Notes: a model not told the origin generated them from the letters alone. Shown: positions 1-6,199, numbered from the stretch's first letter. The stretch: DNA of 8,507 nucleotides from Clostridia bacterium (GCA_028699795.1 JAQVTZ010000082.1:1-8507), one strand, 5' to 3'. Program-made: numbers and translations.

Positions 1-360
1 AACATTTTTGGTAATCTTGATGTTGTCGGCAAAACTATGGCCGGACGCGTCTATCATCACCGAAGTAAATCCTTTGTCAACACAATCTTTGCAAAGCTCG
101 AAAGTGTCGCCATGGTCCAAATGCAGGCAGATGGGAAGACCGGTGTCTTCTACGGCGGCTTCTACCAATTTCTTTAGATAGAGAGGATTGGCGTATTTGC
201 GGGCGCCGGAAGAGACTTGAAGTATAAGAGGCGCTCTTTCTTCTTGAGCAGCCGCAACTATGCCTTGTATGGTTTCCATATTGTTTACATTAAAAGCGCC
301 GATAGCGTAACCGCCTTCGTAAGCCTTTTTAAACATTTCTACACTGGTAACGAGTGGCAT
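1..360 (-). CDS. fba: Class II fructose-1,6-bisphosphate aldolase, N-terminal part (runs off window)
   Basis: The first 120 codons of a zinc-dependent class II aldolase, which reversibly cleaves fructose-1,6-bisphosphate to dihydroxyacetone phosphate and glyceraldehyde-3-phosphate in cytoplasmic glycolysis. The reverse-strand translation begins MPLVTSVEMFKKAYEGGYAI. It shows the family block GAFNVNN (residues 21-27), the LHLDHG motif (79-84) with the catalytic Asp82 and zinc-ligand His83, and VMIDASGHSF (101-110). The reading frame is open to the window edge, so the remaining, roughly 60% C-terminal part, including the other zinc ligands and the phosphate loop, lies outside. The start at 358-360 is set by a GGAGG site (complement of 367-371) six bases upstream. 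The gene is divergent from the trmN-rsmI operon, with an extended -10 promoter at 418-426. Related ketose-bisphosphate aldolases (tagatose type) share these motifs, so the exact substrate is slightly uncertain; class II aldolase membership is not. Confidence 0.93.
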   Translation of the reverse strand, partial: MPLVTSVEMFKKAYEGGYAIGAFNVNNMETIQGIVAAAQEERAPLILQVSSGARKYANPLYLKKLVEAAVEDTGLPICLHLDHGDTFELCKDCVDKGFTSVMIDASGHSFADNIKITKNV

Positions 361-417
361 GATTTACCTCCAAAAAATAAATACTGTTTGTTTGTAAGAA
401 CAAATGTCTTCTTATAC

Positions 418-426
418 ATTATATCA
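418..426 (-). promoter_or_regulatory. Extended -10 promoter of the aldolase gene
   Basis: On the minus strand the sequence reads TGATATAAT: a perfect -10 hexamer (418-423) with TG in the extended -10 position (425-426). The hexamer 17 bases further upstream, TGGATT (441-446), is a poor -35, which fits an extended -10 promoter. Transcription would start near 411, giving a leader of about 50 nt that contains the GGAGG site. This is read from sequence only. Confidence 0.6.
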
Positions 427-434
427 CCTAATAA

Positions 435-477
435 TTGGGAAATCCAGCAAGCCGACATTATTTTTAGGATATCCCAA
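435..477. repeat. Imperfect 11-bp inverted repeat in the fba/trmN divergent spacer
   Basis: TTGGGAAATCC at 435-445 is matched by GGATATCCCAA at 467-477, whose reverse complement TTGGGATATCC differs at one position. The arms are separated by 21 bases, with centres 32 bp apart, about three helical turns. The right arm contains the perfect palindrome GGATATCC (467-474). The left arm covers the -35 position of the aldolase promoter (441-446), and the right arm ends eight bases before the -35 of trmN. Neither predicted transcript contains it, so it would act as DNA. It may be an operator pair; no known regulator is recognised. Confidence 0.4.
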
Positions 478-484
478 AAGAAAA

Positions 485-514
485 TTGCTAAACACCTTCT
501 TTTTAAGCTATAAT
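485..514 (+). promoter_or_regulatory. Sigma-A-type promoter of trmN-rsmI
   Basis: TTGCTA (485-490, four of six consensus matches) and a perfect TATAAT (509-514) are separated by 18 bases. Transcription is expected near 520-522, only a few bases before the ATG at 524. This leaves no room for a ribosome binding site and rules out the ATG at 515 for this transcript. Confidence 0.65.
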
Positions 515-523
515 ATGGATATT

Positions 524-1249
524 ATGCTATACCAAAACGAAAGATTAGATTATTTGGAGTGCAAAGACCTACAAATTATTCAAGACAAAAGCGGGTATAC
601 TTTTACGACGGATGCCGTGCTTCTTGCCAATTATATAAAAGCGTACGCCCAAGAGAGGTTGTTGGATTTTGGCTCGGGTTCGGGGGTTATCCCGATTCTT
701 TGCTCGGCAAAAACCACAGCAAAAGAGCTTGTCGGGCTAGAATTGCAACAAAGGCTTGCCGATATGGCGACACGGTCGGTGCGGCTCAACAATTTATCGC
801 CCAGAGTGAAGATAGTACAGGGGGATATTAAGGACGCTCCCACCCTCTTTGGCGCGGGAACCTTCGATGTGGTCACCTCCAATCCGCCTTACAGGACTTT
901 TGAGGGCGACAAAAACGGGGTATCGGAAGAAACAATCTGTCGCCGAGAGGTGTATATTACAATAGACGAGCTTATGGAAAGCGCGGGTAAGGTACTCAAG
1001 TACGGCGGCAGAATGTACTGCGTATACAAGGCCGAGCGGCTTACCGACCTTTTGGTTGCGATGCGCTCGCATGGTATCGAACCAAAATCGCTTACTATGG
1101 TGCAACCCAAAGCCTCCAAACCGCCCGATACCGTGATAGTAGAAGGCAAAAAGGGCGCGAAAGCAGGCATTTTAATAAAAAAGCCCCTTGTCATTTATGA
1201 TGAAACAGGCGTATATACGCCGCAAGCGAAGAAGATTTACGGAAAATAA
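524..1249 (+). CDS. trmN: TrmN6/YabB-family tRNA (adenine-N6) methyltransferase
   Basis: A 241-residue S-adenosylmethionine-dependent methyltransferase resembling Bacillus YabB and E. coli TrmN6, which methylates N6 of A37 in tRNA1(Val). Visible features are the family N-terminus ERLDYLECKDLQIIQ, the TTDAVLLANY block (28-37), SAM-binding motif I LLDFGSGSG (46-54), an acidic residue at the end of strand two (Glu73) and the N6-adenine catalytic motif NPPY (120-123). The C-terminus has the expected VQPKASKPPDTVIVEGKKG block (193-211). The frame stays open upstream to an ATG at 404, but those extra 40 residues cover the promoter and do not look like the family. I chose 524 because homologues begin there and the -10 box ends at 514. 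rsmI follows after 18 bases, the same order as in other Bacillota (with yazA absent). The exact tRNA target in this organism is inferred. Confidence 0.88.
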   Translation: MLYQNERLDYLECKDLQIIQDKSGYTFTTDAVLLANYIKAYAQERLLDFGSGSGVIPILCSAKTTAKELVGLELQQRLADMATRSVRLNNLSPRVKIVQGDIKDAPTLFGAGTFDVVTSNPPYRTFEGDKNGVSEETICRREVYITIDELMESAGKVLKYGGRMYCVYKAERLTDLLVAMRSHGIEPKSLTMVQPKASKPPDTVIVEGKKGAKAGILIKKPLVIYDETGVYTPQAKKIYGK

Positions 1250-1267
1250 GATTTAGGAAGTGAAAAG

Positions 1268-2122
1268 ATGAGCGGAATCTGTTATCTTGTCGGGACACCG
1301 ATCGGAAATTTAAAAGACATTACTTTGCGCGCTTTGGATACGCTGAAATCGGTAGATGTCGTGGCAAGCGAAGACACACGCAAGTCTTCGGTATTGCTGC
1401 ACGCTTACGGCATCAAAAAACCGCTGATAAGCTATTATAAACAGAAAGAGAGAGAGGGTACGGAAGAAATCATTGCGCTATTGGAACAAGGGAAAAGCAT
1501 CGCGCTTATTACCGACGCGGGGATGCCTGCAATCAGCGACCCCGGCGCGATTCTTGTTCGCTCATTAAGGGAAAGAGGACACAAAATGGAGGTTGTTCCG
1601 GGACCCACCGCGGTAACTTCCGCGATAAGCCTTGCAGGTCTTACGCAAGACGGGTTTGTGTTTGCGGGGTTTTTGCCGCAAAAAAAGAAAGAGAAAGACG
1701 CTATTTTAAATAACCTTAAAAATGTCGTGTTGCCGCTTGTTTTTTATTGCGCCCCGCACGACCTCGACGAAACACTAAGTTATTTATTTTCAAAATTGGG
1801 TGCGCGTAAAGCGCGTGCCATAAAAGAGGTTACCAAACTATTCGAAACCGTGTACGAAGGCACATTGGACACACTTACTATCGAGAATAAAAAAGGCGAA
1901 TTCGTGCTGATTGTCGACGGCGCCAAAGAACGCGGAGAAGAAGAACAAAACGAGGAAGCGAAGGCGTTACTCTTACAATATCTTACGGAAGGGCTGAGTC
2001 GCTCTGAAGCGGTGAAGCGCGCCGCAAGCGAAACGGGGGCGCCCAAAAACAGCGTTTACCAAATGAGTCTGACCTTACATGATTTTACAAAGCAGGCAGG
2101 CGACGAAAGTCGCGGCAAGTGA
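1268..2122 (+). CDS. rsmI: 16S rRNA (cytidine-1402-2'-O)-methyltransferase RsmI
   Basis: A full-length 284-residue tetrapyrrole-methylase-fold enzyme that adds the 2'-O-methyl group to C1402 in the decoding centre of 16S rRNA. Signature blocks are LVGTPIGNLKDIT (7-19), SEDTR (34-38), the SAM-binding ITDAGMPAISDPG (81-93) and VVPGPTAVTSAISLAG (109-124), followed by the acidic, helical C-terminal region of the family (EGLSRSEAVKRAASETG). In many homologues the segment after SEDTR carries a YHEHN-like motif; here it reads SYYKQKERE (55-63), a variation that does not change the assignment. AGGA at 1255-1258 is a modest ribosome site, nine bases before the ATG. The gene lies 18 bases after trmN and is probably co-transcribed with it. 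Its last 48 bases overlap spmB on the opposite strand, and its terminator lies within spmB. Confidence 0.95.
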   Translation: MSGICYLVGTPIGNLKDITLRALDTLKSVDVVASEDTRKSSVLLHAYGIKKPLISYYKQKEREGTEEIIALLEQGKSIALITDAGMPAISDPGAILVRSLRERGHKMEVVPGPTAVTSAISLAGLTQDGFVFAGFLPQKKKEKDAILNNLKNVVLPLVFYCAPHDLDETLSYLFSKLGARKARAIKEVTKLFETVYEGTLDTLTIENKKGEFVLIVDGAKERGEEEQNEEAKALLLQYLTEGLSRSEAVKRAASETGAPKNSVYQMSLTLHDFTKQAGDESRGK

Positions 2123-2575
2123 TACAAAAATTGAAATCGGGATGGCAAGCCCCGATTTTTTGTTTTTAGAACTCGAAAAGTACACCGCAACAACATACAT
2201 AATCGTATCGGTACTTCCCATCAGAACGCTCGCAACTCTCGCAGGATAACTGTCTACCCCGTAAGTGTCGTAAATGTTTTGCAAAACCACCAAACTGCCG
2301 CTACCCGAAAGAGGACGCAGAATAAGCAGCTCCGATAGCTCTTTCGGTATCTCAAGCAACGAAAAAGGCCTTTCCAGCAGTTTGGAAAGCATGGCGGAAA
2401 GACCGCTTGCGCGCAAGAGTTCGATGGCGAAAAATATCGTCATAAGGTAGGGCAATAAGTTTAACATCAGTTTGAGAGCGTCCTTGATGCCTTCGGTAAA
2501 GCTATCGTAAAGCGGTATTTTTTTTACAATCGCAATAATAAAAGTCAGCAAAAGAAGAATCGGAATAATAACCAT
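2075..2575 (-). CDS. spmB: Spore maturation protein B (nucleoside-recognition/Gate-domain membrane protein)
   Basis: A 166-residue membrane protein of the SpmB family. In Bacillus, spmA and spmB mutants make spores with poorly dehydrated cores and lower heat resistance; the biochemical activity is not established. The hydrophobic N-terminus MVIIPILLLLTFIIAIV is a membrane segment. Family hallmarks are the central RPLSGSGSL block (87-95) and VLMGSTDTIMYVVAVYF (117-133), and a final hydrophobic segment, VSLAATFVACLL, precedes the stop. Length is close to the roughly 175 residues usual for the family. The ATG directly abuts the spmA stop codon (TAAATG) and no Shine-Dalgarno sequence is visible, so translation is probably coupled to spmA. 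The 3' end overlaps rsmI by 48 bp, and the gene contains the rsmI terminator sequence. No minus-strand terminator is evident after the stop. Confidence 0.92.
   Translation of the reverse strand: MVIIPILLLLTFIIAIVKKIPLYDSFTEGIKDALKLMLNLLPYLMTIFFAIELLRASGLSAMLSKLLERPFSLLEIPKELSELLILRPLSGSGSLVVLQNIYDTYGVDSYPARVASVLMGSTDTIMYVVAVYFSSSKNKKSGLAIPISIFVSLAATFVACLLCKIM
2134..2163 (+). terminator. Intrinsic terminator of trmN-rsmI, embedded in spmB
   Basis: The arms AAATCGGG (2134-2141) and CCCGATTT (2151-2158) form a perfect 8-bp stem with a 9-base loop, and the T-rich run continues to about 2166 with one G interruption. It starts 12 bases after the rsmI stop codon. The same bases encode part of spmB (residues around KSGLAIPIS) on the other strand. 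In the minus direction the T-run is displaced by three bases, so termination there would be weaker. Confidence 0.75.
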
Positions 2576-3151
2576 TTATTTTTTAACCAATAATTCTACA
2601 AGCGCAATTGCGAACGCGGTTGACAATACATTGATGAAAAGGGTGGGCAACATGATATCTGTCGTGGCGCCCATTGCCGCCCGCATCGACAAGATGGTAG
2701 TGGGGATAATCTGGATAGAGGTCGCATTGATGACGACCAGCATAATCTTGTTTTTTTGGCTTTGCATCAGCTCGACCGATTTTATACCCAACGGAGTGGC
2801 GGCGCCGCCCATTCCCAAGAGGTTGGCAGACAAGTTGAGGTTGACATGTTTAAGACACTCGTCACATTCTCCTCGAAACAGTTTTTTTGTGAAGGGCATT
2901 AACGCCTTTGCGATACGGACATCGAGTCCGCTTTTTTCCAAAACCTTCATCACCGACATCCATACCCCGTATATGACAAAAAGCTTTAGCGAAAAAGCAA
3001 TGCCCGCCTCTCCACCCGTCATGATTGCGGGCATCACACTTTCGGGCGCGGTAAACAGCATATAGCTCACAGGAAGGACAATAATCAGACAGAATACGAT
3101 ATTCATAATGTATTTTATTGAGAAGCGCGGTGTATTATGTTTCGCAACCAT
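2576..3151 (-). CDS. spmA: Spore maturation protein A (nucleoside-recognition/Gate-domain membrane protein)
   Basis: A 191-residue integral membrane protein, partner of SpmB. Hydrophobic segments occur near residues 16-33 (MNIVFCLIIVLPVSYMLF), 50-68, 136-158 and 170-187. The family hallmark near residues 113-124 reads GMGGAATPLGIK, close to the usual GLGNAATPLG. KLFVIYGVWMSVMKVLEKSGL (56-76) also matches the family. Two starts are possible. The ATG at 3149-3151 adds a polar 15-residue extension and has only GGA four bases upstream. The internal ATG at 3104-3106 (MNIVF) fits the usual family N-terminus but has no Shine-Dalgarno. I report the longer form without strong preference. spmB follows with no gap. 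In Bacillus this pair belongs to the mother-cell sigma-E regulon; no convincing sigma-E or sigma-A promoter is visible here. It implies a spore-former, or descent from one. Confidence 0.9.
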   Translation of the reverse strand: MVAKHNTPRFSIKYIMNIVFCLIIVLPVSYMLFTAPESVMPAIMTGGEAGIAFSLKLFVIYGVWMSVMKVLEKSGLDVRIAKALMPFTKKLFRGECDECLKHVNLNLSANLLGMGGAATPLGIKSVELMQSQKNKIMLVVINATSIQIIPTTILSMRAAMGATTDIMLPTLFINVLSTAFAIALVELLVKK

Positions 3152-3249
3152 TTATCCAATATGCGGAACACCGTGCCGAAAAATGCTGCTTGAATGTATT
3201 GTTGAGGCAAGCGGAAGAAGGGAAGAGCAAAATTTAGCTTTTATATACC

Positions 3250-3278
3250 TTGAAAATAGATTTTGTTTATTATATAAT
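3250..3278 (+). promoter_or_regulatory. Sigma-A-type promoter of the uxuA operon
   Basis: TTGAAA (3250-3255) and a perfect TATAAT (3273-3278) are separated by 17 bases, near consensus. The predicted start, about 3284-3286, coincides with the uxuA ATG at 3286, so the message would be leaderless. A second TATAAT at 3278-3283 has a 22-base spacing and is less likely. No cre site or clear operator palindrome was recognised around it. Confidence 0.75.
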
Positions 3279-3285
3279 ATAATTT

Positions 3286-4326
3286 ATGAAAATGACTTTT
3301 AGATGGTATGGCGAAAAAGACAGCATCGCCATTGAAAATATCGCACAGATACCCGTAATAGACGGGGTTGTCTCTGCTGTTTACGATGTGCCTGTGGGCG
3401 AAGTTTGGCCGGACGAAAGCATTCAGAAACTAAAAACCATGGCCGAAAGTCACGGGTTGAAGTTTGAAGTTGTCGAAAGCGTACCCGTCCACGAAGATAT
3501 CAAACTCCGCGCCCAAGGTTGCGACCGACTCATCGATAATTATTGCGAGAATATCAGAAGGCTTGCAAAGTACGGCGTAAAGGTGATTTGTTACAACTTT
3601 ATGCCCGTGTTCGATTGGTTGCGCAGCGAAATGGCGAAACCTCTTGCGGACGGCAGCAATTCGCTTGCCTATGACGACCAAACCGTGCTTTCTATGAATC
3701 CGCTCAACAGCGAATTGTCGCTGCCCGGTTGGGACGAAAGTTATACCAAAGAGGGCCTGCGCGAACTGCTCACCCGTTATCAACAGGTGGACGAAGAGGG
3801 TCTTTGGCAAAACCTTAAGTATTTTTTAAGCAAAGTGATTCCTGTCTGCGAAGAGACGGATGTCAAAATGGCCATTCACCCCGACGATCCGCCGTGGGGG
3901 ATCTTCGGGCTTCCGCGCATCATTACGGACGAAAAAAACCTCAAGCGGTTTTTGGATCTGGTACCTTCTGTGTATAATGGCGTGACATTCTGCACGGGTT
4001 CTTGGGGCGCCGATATCAACAACGATCTAATTCGTATGATACACGCAGCAAAAGGGCGTATCCATTTTGCGCATCTTCGCAACATCAAGCATGCGGGGGT
4101 AAGAAACTTTCAAGAAAGCGCGCATCCCACCGCTTGCGGCAGTCTCGACATGTTCGGCATTGTCAAAGCGCTTGTCGATACCGGCTTTGACGGGTATGTC
4201 AGACCCGACCACGGCCGCATGATTTGGGGCGAAACCGGCAAATACGGCTATGGGCTATATGACAGAGCGTTGGGCGCGATGTACCTCTACGGTTTGTTCG
4301 AAGCGGTAAAGAAATTAAATCGCTAG
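3286..4326 (+). CDS. uxuA: D-mannonate dehydratase UxuA
   Basis: A full-length 346-residue enzyme that dehydrates D-mannonate to 2-keto-3-deoxy-D-gluconate in cytoplasmic hexuronate catabolism. It starts with the highly conserved TFRWYG (4-9) and contains VVESVPVHEDIK (62-73), VICYNFMPVFDW (100-111), AIHPDDPPWGIFGLPRI (196-212), TFCTGSWGA (234-242), HLRN (263-266) and YVRPDHGRMIWGE (304-316). His198, Cys236, His263 and Asp308 sit in the motifs that bind the divalent metal in this TIM-barrel family. Length matches short Bacillota forms; the E. coli enzyme is longer. ATG codons occur at 3286 (MKM) and 3292. Neither has a Shine-Dalgarno sequence, and the promoter -10 ends at 3278, so translation appears leaderless. 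It is the first gene of the operon, followed by uxuB after 82 bases. Confidence 0.97.
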   Translation: MKMTFRWYGEKDSIAIENIAQIPVIDGVVSAVYDVPVGEVWPDESIQKLKTMAESHGLKFEVVESVPVHEDIKLRAQGCDRLIDNYCENIRRLAKYGVKVICYNFMPVFDWLRSEMAKPLADGSNSLAYDDQTVLSMNPLNSELSLPGWDESYTKEGLRELLTRYQQVDEEGLWQNLKYFLSKVIPVCEETDVKMAIHPDDPPWGIFGLPRIITDEKNLKRFLDLVPSVYNGVTFCTGSWGADINNDLIRMIHAAKGRIHFAHLRNIKHAGVRNFQESAHPTACGSLDMFGIVKALVDTGFDGYVRPDHGRMIWGETGKYGYGLYDRALGAMYLYGLFEAVKKLNR

Positions 4327-4364
4327 AATTATTTATGCGCAACTATCGCTAATAATAACCCTAT

Positions 4365-4392
4365 TTGTAATTTGTACATTGTAATTTGTACA
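4365..4392. repeat. Perfect 14-bp tandem repeat upstream of uxuB
   Basis: Two back-to-back copies of TTGTAATTTGTACA occupy 4365-4378 and 4379-4392. Each ends in the palindrome TGTACA. The repeat lies between the uxuA stop and the uxuB ribosome site (4397-4404), in an AT-rich 82-base spacer. It could be a binding site for a regulator acting inside the operon or simply replication slippage; nothing in the window decides this. Confidence 0.75.
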
Positions 4393-4408
4393 TTTTAGAA
4401 GGAGTATA

Positions 4409-5254
4409 ATGTTTCAAAAAACAATCGATCTTACAGGAAAAAATGTAGCAATTACCGGTGCGGGCGGCGTGCTGTGCTCGGGTTTTGCCAAGGCGCTTGC
4501 CGCGGTGGGCGCAAGGGTAGCTTTGCTCGACCTCAACACGCAAAAGGCGGAAGAATATGCCGCCGACATACGCGCGGAAGGCGGTTTTGCCAAGGCATTC
4601 TATGCCAATGTGTTGGATAAGGCAAGTCTCGAAGACTGCTACAACCAAGTGGTGTCGGAGCTGGGCGGCGTAGATATCTTAATTAACGGCGCGGGCGGCA
4701 ATCATCCTCTGGCGACTACCGCAAAAGAATATTATGAGGCGGGCGATCTCGACAAGGAGGACCTCACGACCTTTTTTACGCTGCCTGCCGAGAGCATTAG
4801 AAAGGTATTCGATATCAACTTTACGGGTATCTTGCTTACCACGCAGGTGTTTGCAAAAGGCATGGCCGAGAAAGGCGGCAGTATTATCAATGTTTCCAGC
4901 ATGAACGCCTTCCGTCCGCTTACCAAAATACCCGCTTACAGCGCGGCAAAGGCGGCCGTGTCCAACTTTACGCAATGGCTTGCCGTTCATTTCGCAGATG
5001 TCGGCATTAGGGTTAACGCGATTGCCCCGGGATTTTTTTCCACCAACCAAAACAAAGCGCTTCTTTACGACGCCAACGGGGAACTTACACCCCGCTCGCA
5101 TAAAATACTCAGTCACACCCCAATGAACAGATTCGGTGAAACCGACGACTTAACAGGTACGCTTTACTGGCTTGCAGACGATGCTTTTTCGGGCTTCGTC
5201 ACGGGCATTGTCGTGCCGGTAGACGGTGGTTTCAGCGCCTATTCTGGTGTATAG
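4409..5254 (+). CDS. uxuB: D-mannonate oxidoreductase (fructuronate reductase), SDR type
   Basis: A 281-residue short-chain dehydrogenase/reductase that most likely interconverts D-fructuronate and D-mannonate with NAD(H), supplying UxuA. The Rossmann nucleotide motif is TGAGGVLCSG (16-25), a variant of TGxxxGxG. Asp41 at the end of the second strand suggests NAD(H) preference. The NGAGG motif (93-97) corresponds to the usual NAG. The catalytic set is Ser164 in INVSSMNAF, Tyr177 and Lys181 (YSAAK), and the C-terminus ends with VPVDGGFSAYSGV. These features, especially NGAGGNHP and the DLTTFF insertion before the fourth strand, match the SDR form found beside uxuA in Bacillota, unrelated to the long-chain polyol-dehydrogenase UxuB of E. 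coli. The ribosome site AGAAGGAG (4397-4404) lies four bases before the ATG. Substrate assignment rests largely on the uxuA neighbour; a related gluconate or KDG dehydrogenase activity is possible. Confidence 0.88.
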   Translation: MFQKTIDLTGKNVAITGAGGVLCSGFAKALAAVGARVALLDLNTQKAEEYAADIRAEGGFAKAFYANVLDKASLEDCYNQVVSELGGVDILINGAGGNHPLATTAKEYYEAGDLDKEDLTTFFTLPAESIRKVFDINFTGILLTTQVFAKGMAEKGGSIINVSSMNAFRPLTKIPAYSAAKAAVSNFTQWLAVHFADVGIRVNAIAPGFFSTNQNKALLYDANGELTPRSHKILSHTPMNRFGETDDLTGTLYWLADDAFSGFVTGIVVPVDGGFSAYSGV

Positions 5255-5272
5255 GCAAAGGAGATACAAAAT

Positions 5273-6199
5273 ATGAAAGTAACTATATCGGGATTTTATG
5301 ACGAAATCAGCTTCAAATTGGACAACCAGCTTGACGCGCTCAAAGAATTGGGTGAAACTTATATGTGCCCCCGTACCATAGACGGCAAAAATATCGCCGA
5401 CTACACCGCCGAAGAGTTTGCAAAAACCGTCCAACCCAAGTTGGATGCCGCGGGCATCAAATTCAGCTCGATTGGCAGCCCCATCGGCAAAGTGAGCATC
5501 ACAGACGATGAAGGGTACCAAAAGCAATTGGTCAAGCTGGCGGAGCTTGTTAAAATAGCCGAACTGATGGACTGCAAGTATATCAGGATTTTCAGTTTCT
5601 TACTGCCCTCTTATGATGACCCTGCCATGTATCGTGACGAAGTAATGAAGAAGATGCGCGGCTATCTGGATGTTGTAAAAGGCTCTAAGGTTATCCTTTT
5701 GCACGAAAACGAAAAGGGCATTTACGGCAACATTGCCACCCGTTGTTTGGACCTTTATCAAACCATGGACGACCCGCAACTTCAACTTATTTATGATGCG
5801 TCCAACTTCATCCAATGCGATGACGATCCTGTCGCCGCATTCGAACTACTGAAGGATTATGTCGTTTATTATCATATCAAAGATTGCGACAAAGAGACTA
5901 AGGTCGAGGTTCCCGTTGGTACAGGGGACGGCAATTACGATTATATTCTTTCAGAACTAAAAAAGCGCGGATACGAAGGGTTTATGACGCTGGAGCCGCA
6001 TACCGCAAAATACGCCGTCCTTAGGCGACCGGTATACTTTATCCCCTTTATGCCATTCATTTTGGCAAAGTTCTATAAAGCGTTCCGCAAAATCGATGCC
6101 ACGCTCGGCAAAAAGGCAACCCAAAAGGTAACACGCAAGGATGTATTCTTCATCCAATACGATTATCTCAACAAATTGATTAAGGAGGAGGCAAACTAA
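5273..6199 (+). CDS. Sugar isomerase/epimerase-like TIM-barrel protein (xylose isomerase-like family)
   Basis: A 308-residue protein of the xylose isomerase-like TIM-barrel superfamily (AP endonuclease 2 fold), whose members isomerise, epimerise or dehydrate sugars and cyclitols with a divalent metal. Candidate metal ligands sit at strand ends in the expected order: Glu145 (LLHENE), Asp175 (IYDASNF), His201 (YYHIKD) and Glu241 (TLEPH). The barrel starts at residue 2 (VTISGFYDEIS). Between Glu241 and the terminal helix (IQYDYLNKLIKEE) is an unusual hydrophobic and basic segment, about 245-290 (RRPVYFIPFMPFILAKFYKA). AAAGGAG (5257-5263) is a strong ribosome site nine bases before the ATG. The gene follows uxuB by 18 bases, and its stop shares one base with the next start (TAATG), so it is tightly coupled to the Gfo/Idh gene. 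The substrate is unknown; the operon suggests a uronate, aldonate or a keto-sugar made by its partner. No specific function is claimed. Confidence 0.85.
   Translation: MKVTISGFYDEISFKLDNQLDALKELGETYMCPRTIDGKNIADYTAEEFAKTVQPKLDAAGIKFSSIGSPIGKVSITDDEGYQKQLVKLAELVKIAELMDCKYIRIFSFLLPSYDDPAMYRDEVMKKMRGYLDVVKGSKVILLHENEKGIYGNIATRCLDLYQTMDDPQLQLIYDASNFIQCDDDPVAAFELLKDYVVYYHIKDCDKETKVEVPVGTGDGNYDYILSELKKRGYEGFMTLEPHTAKYAVLRRPVYFIPFMPFILAKFYKAFRKIDATLGKKATQKVTRKDVFFIQYDYLNKLIKEEAN

Noticed and set aside
217..513. Plus-strand open frame across the start of the aldolase gene
   Set aside because: It is antisense to the conserved aldolase N-terminus and then crosses the divergent promoter region; no protein family resemblance.
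404..523. 40-residue N-terminal extension of the trmN frame
   Set aside because: It overlaps the predicted operator and promoter, is unlike the family N-terminus and would require a different upstream promoter.
3193..3200. Minus-strand AATACATT as a sigma-E -10 for spmA (consensus CATACAMT)
   Set aside because: It matches seven of eight positions, but no acceptable sigma-E -35 is present at the right distance, so it is not supported as a promoter.
3108..3302. Plus-strand open frame of 64 codons between spmA and uxuA
   Set aside because: It runs antisense through the spmA start, across the uxuA promoter and into uxuA, has no ribosome site and no family resemblance.
4365..4392. CRISPR-like repeat
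   Set aside because: There are only two directly adjacent 14-bp copies with no spacers and no cas genes.
4405..4410. TATAAT overlapping the uxuB start codon
   Set aside because: No -35 lies at a workable distance, and a start there would fall inside uxuB; it is most likely a by-product of the AT-rich start region.
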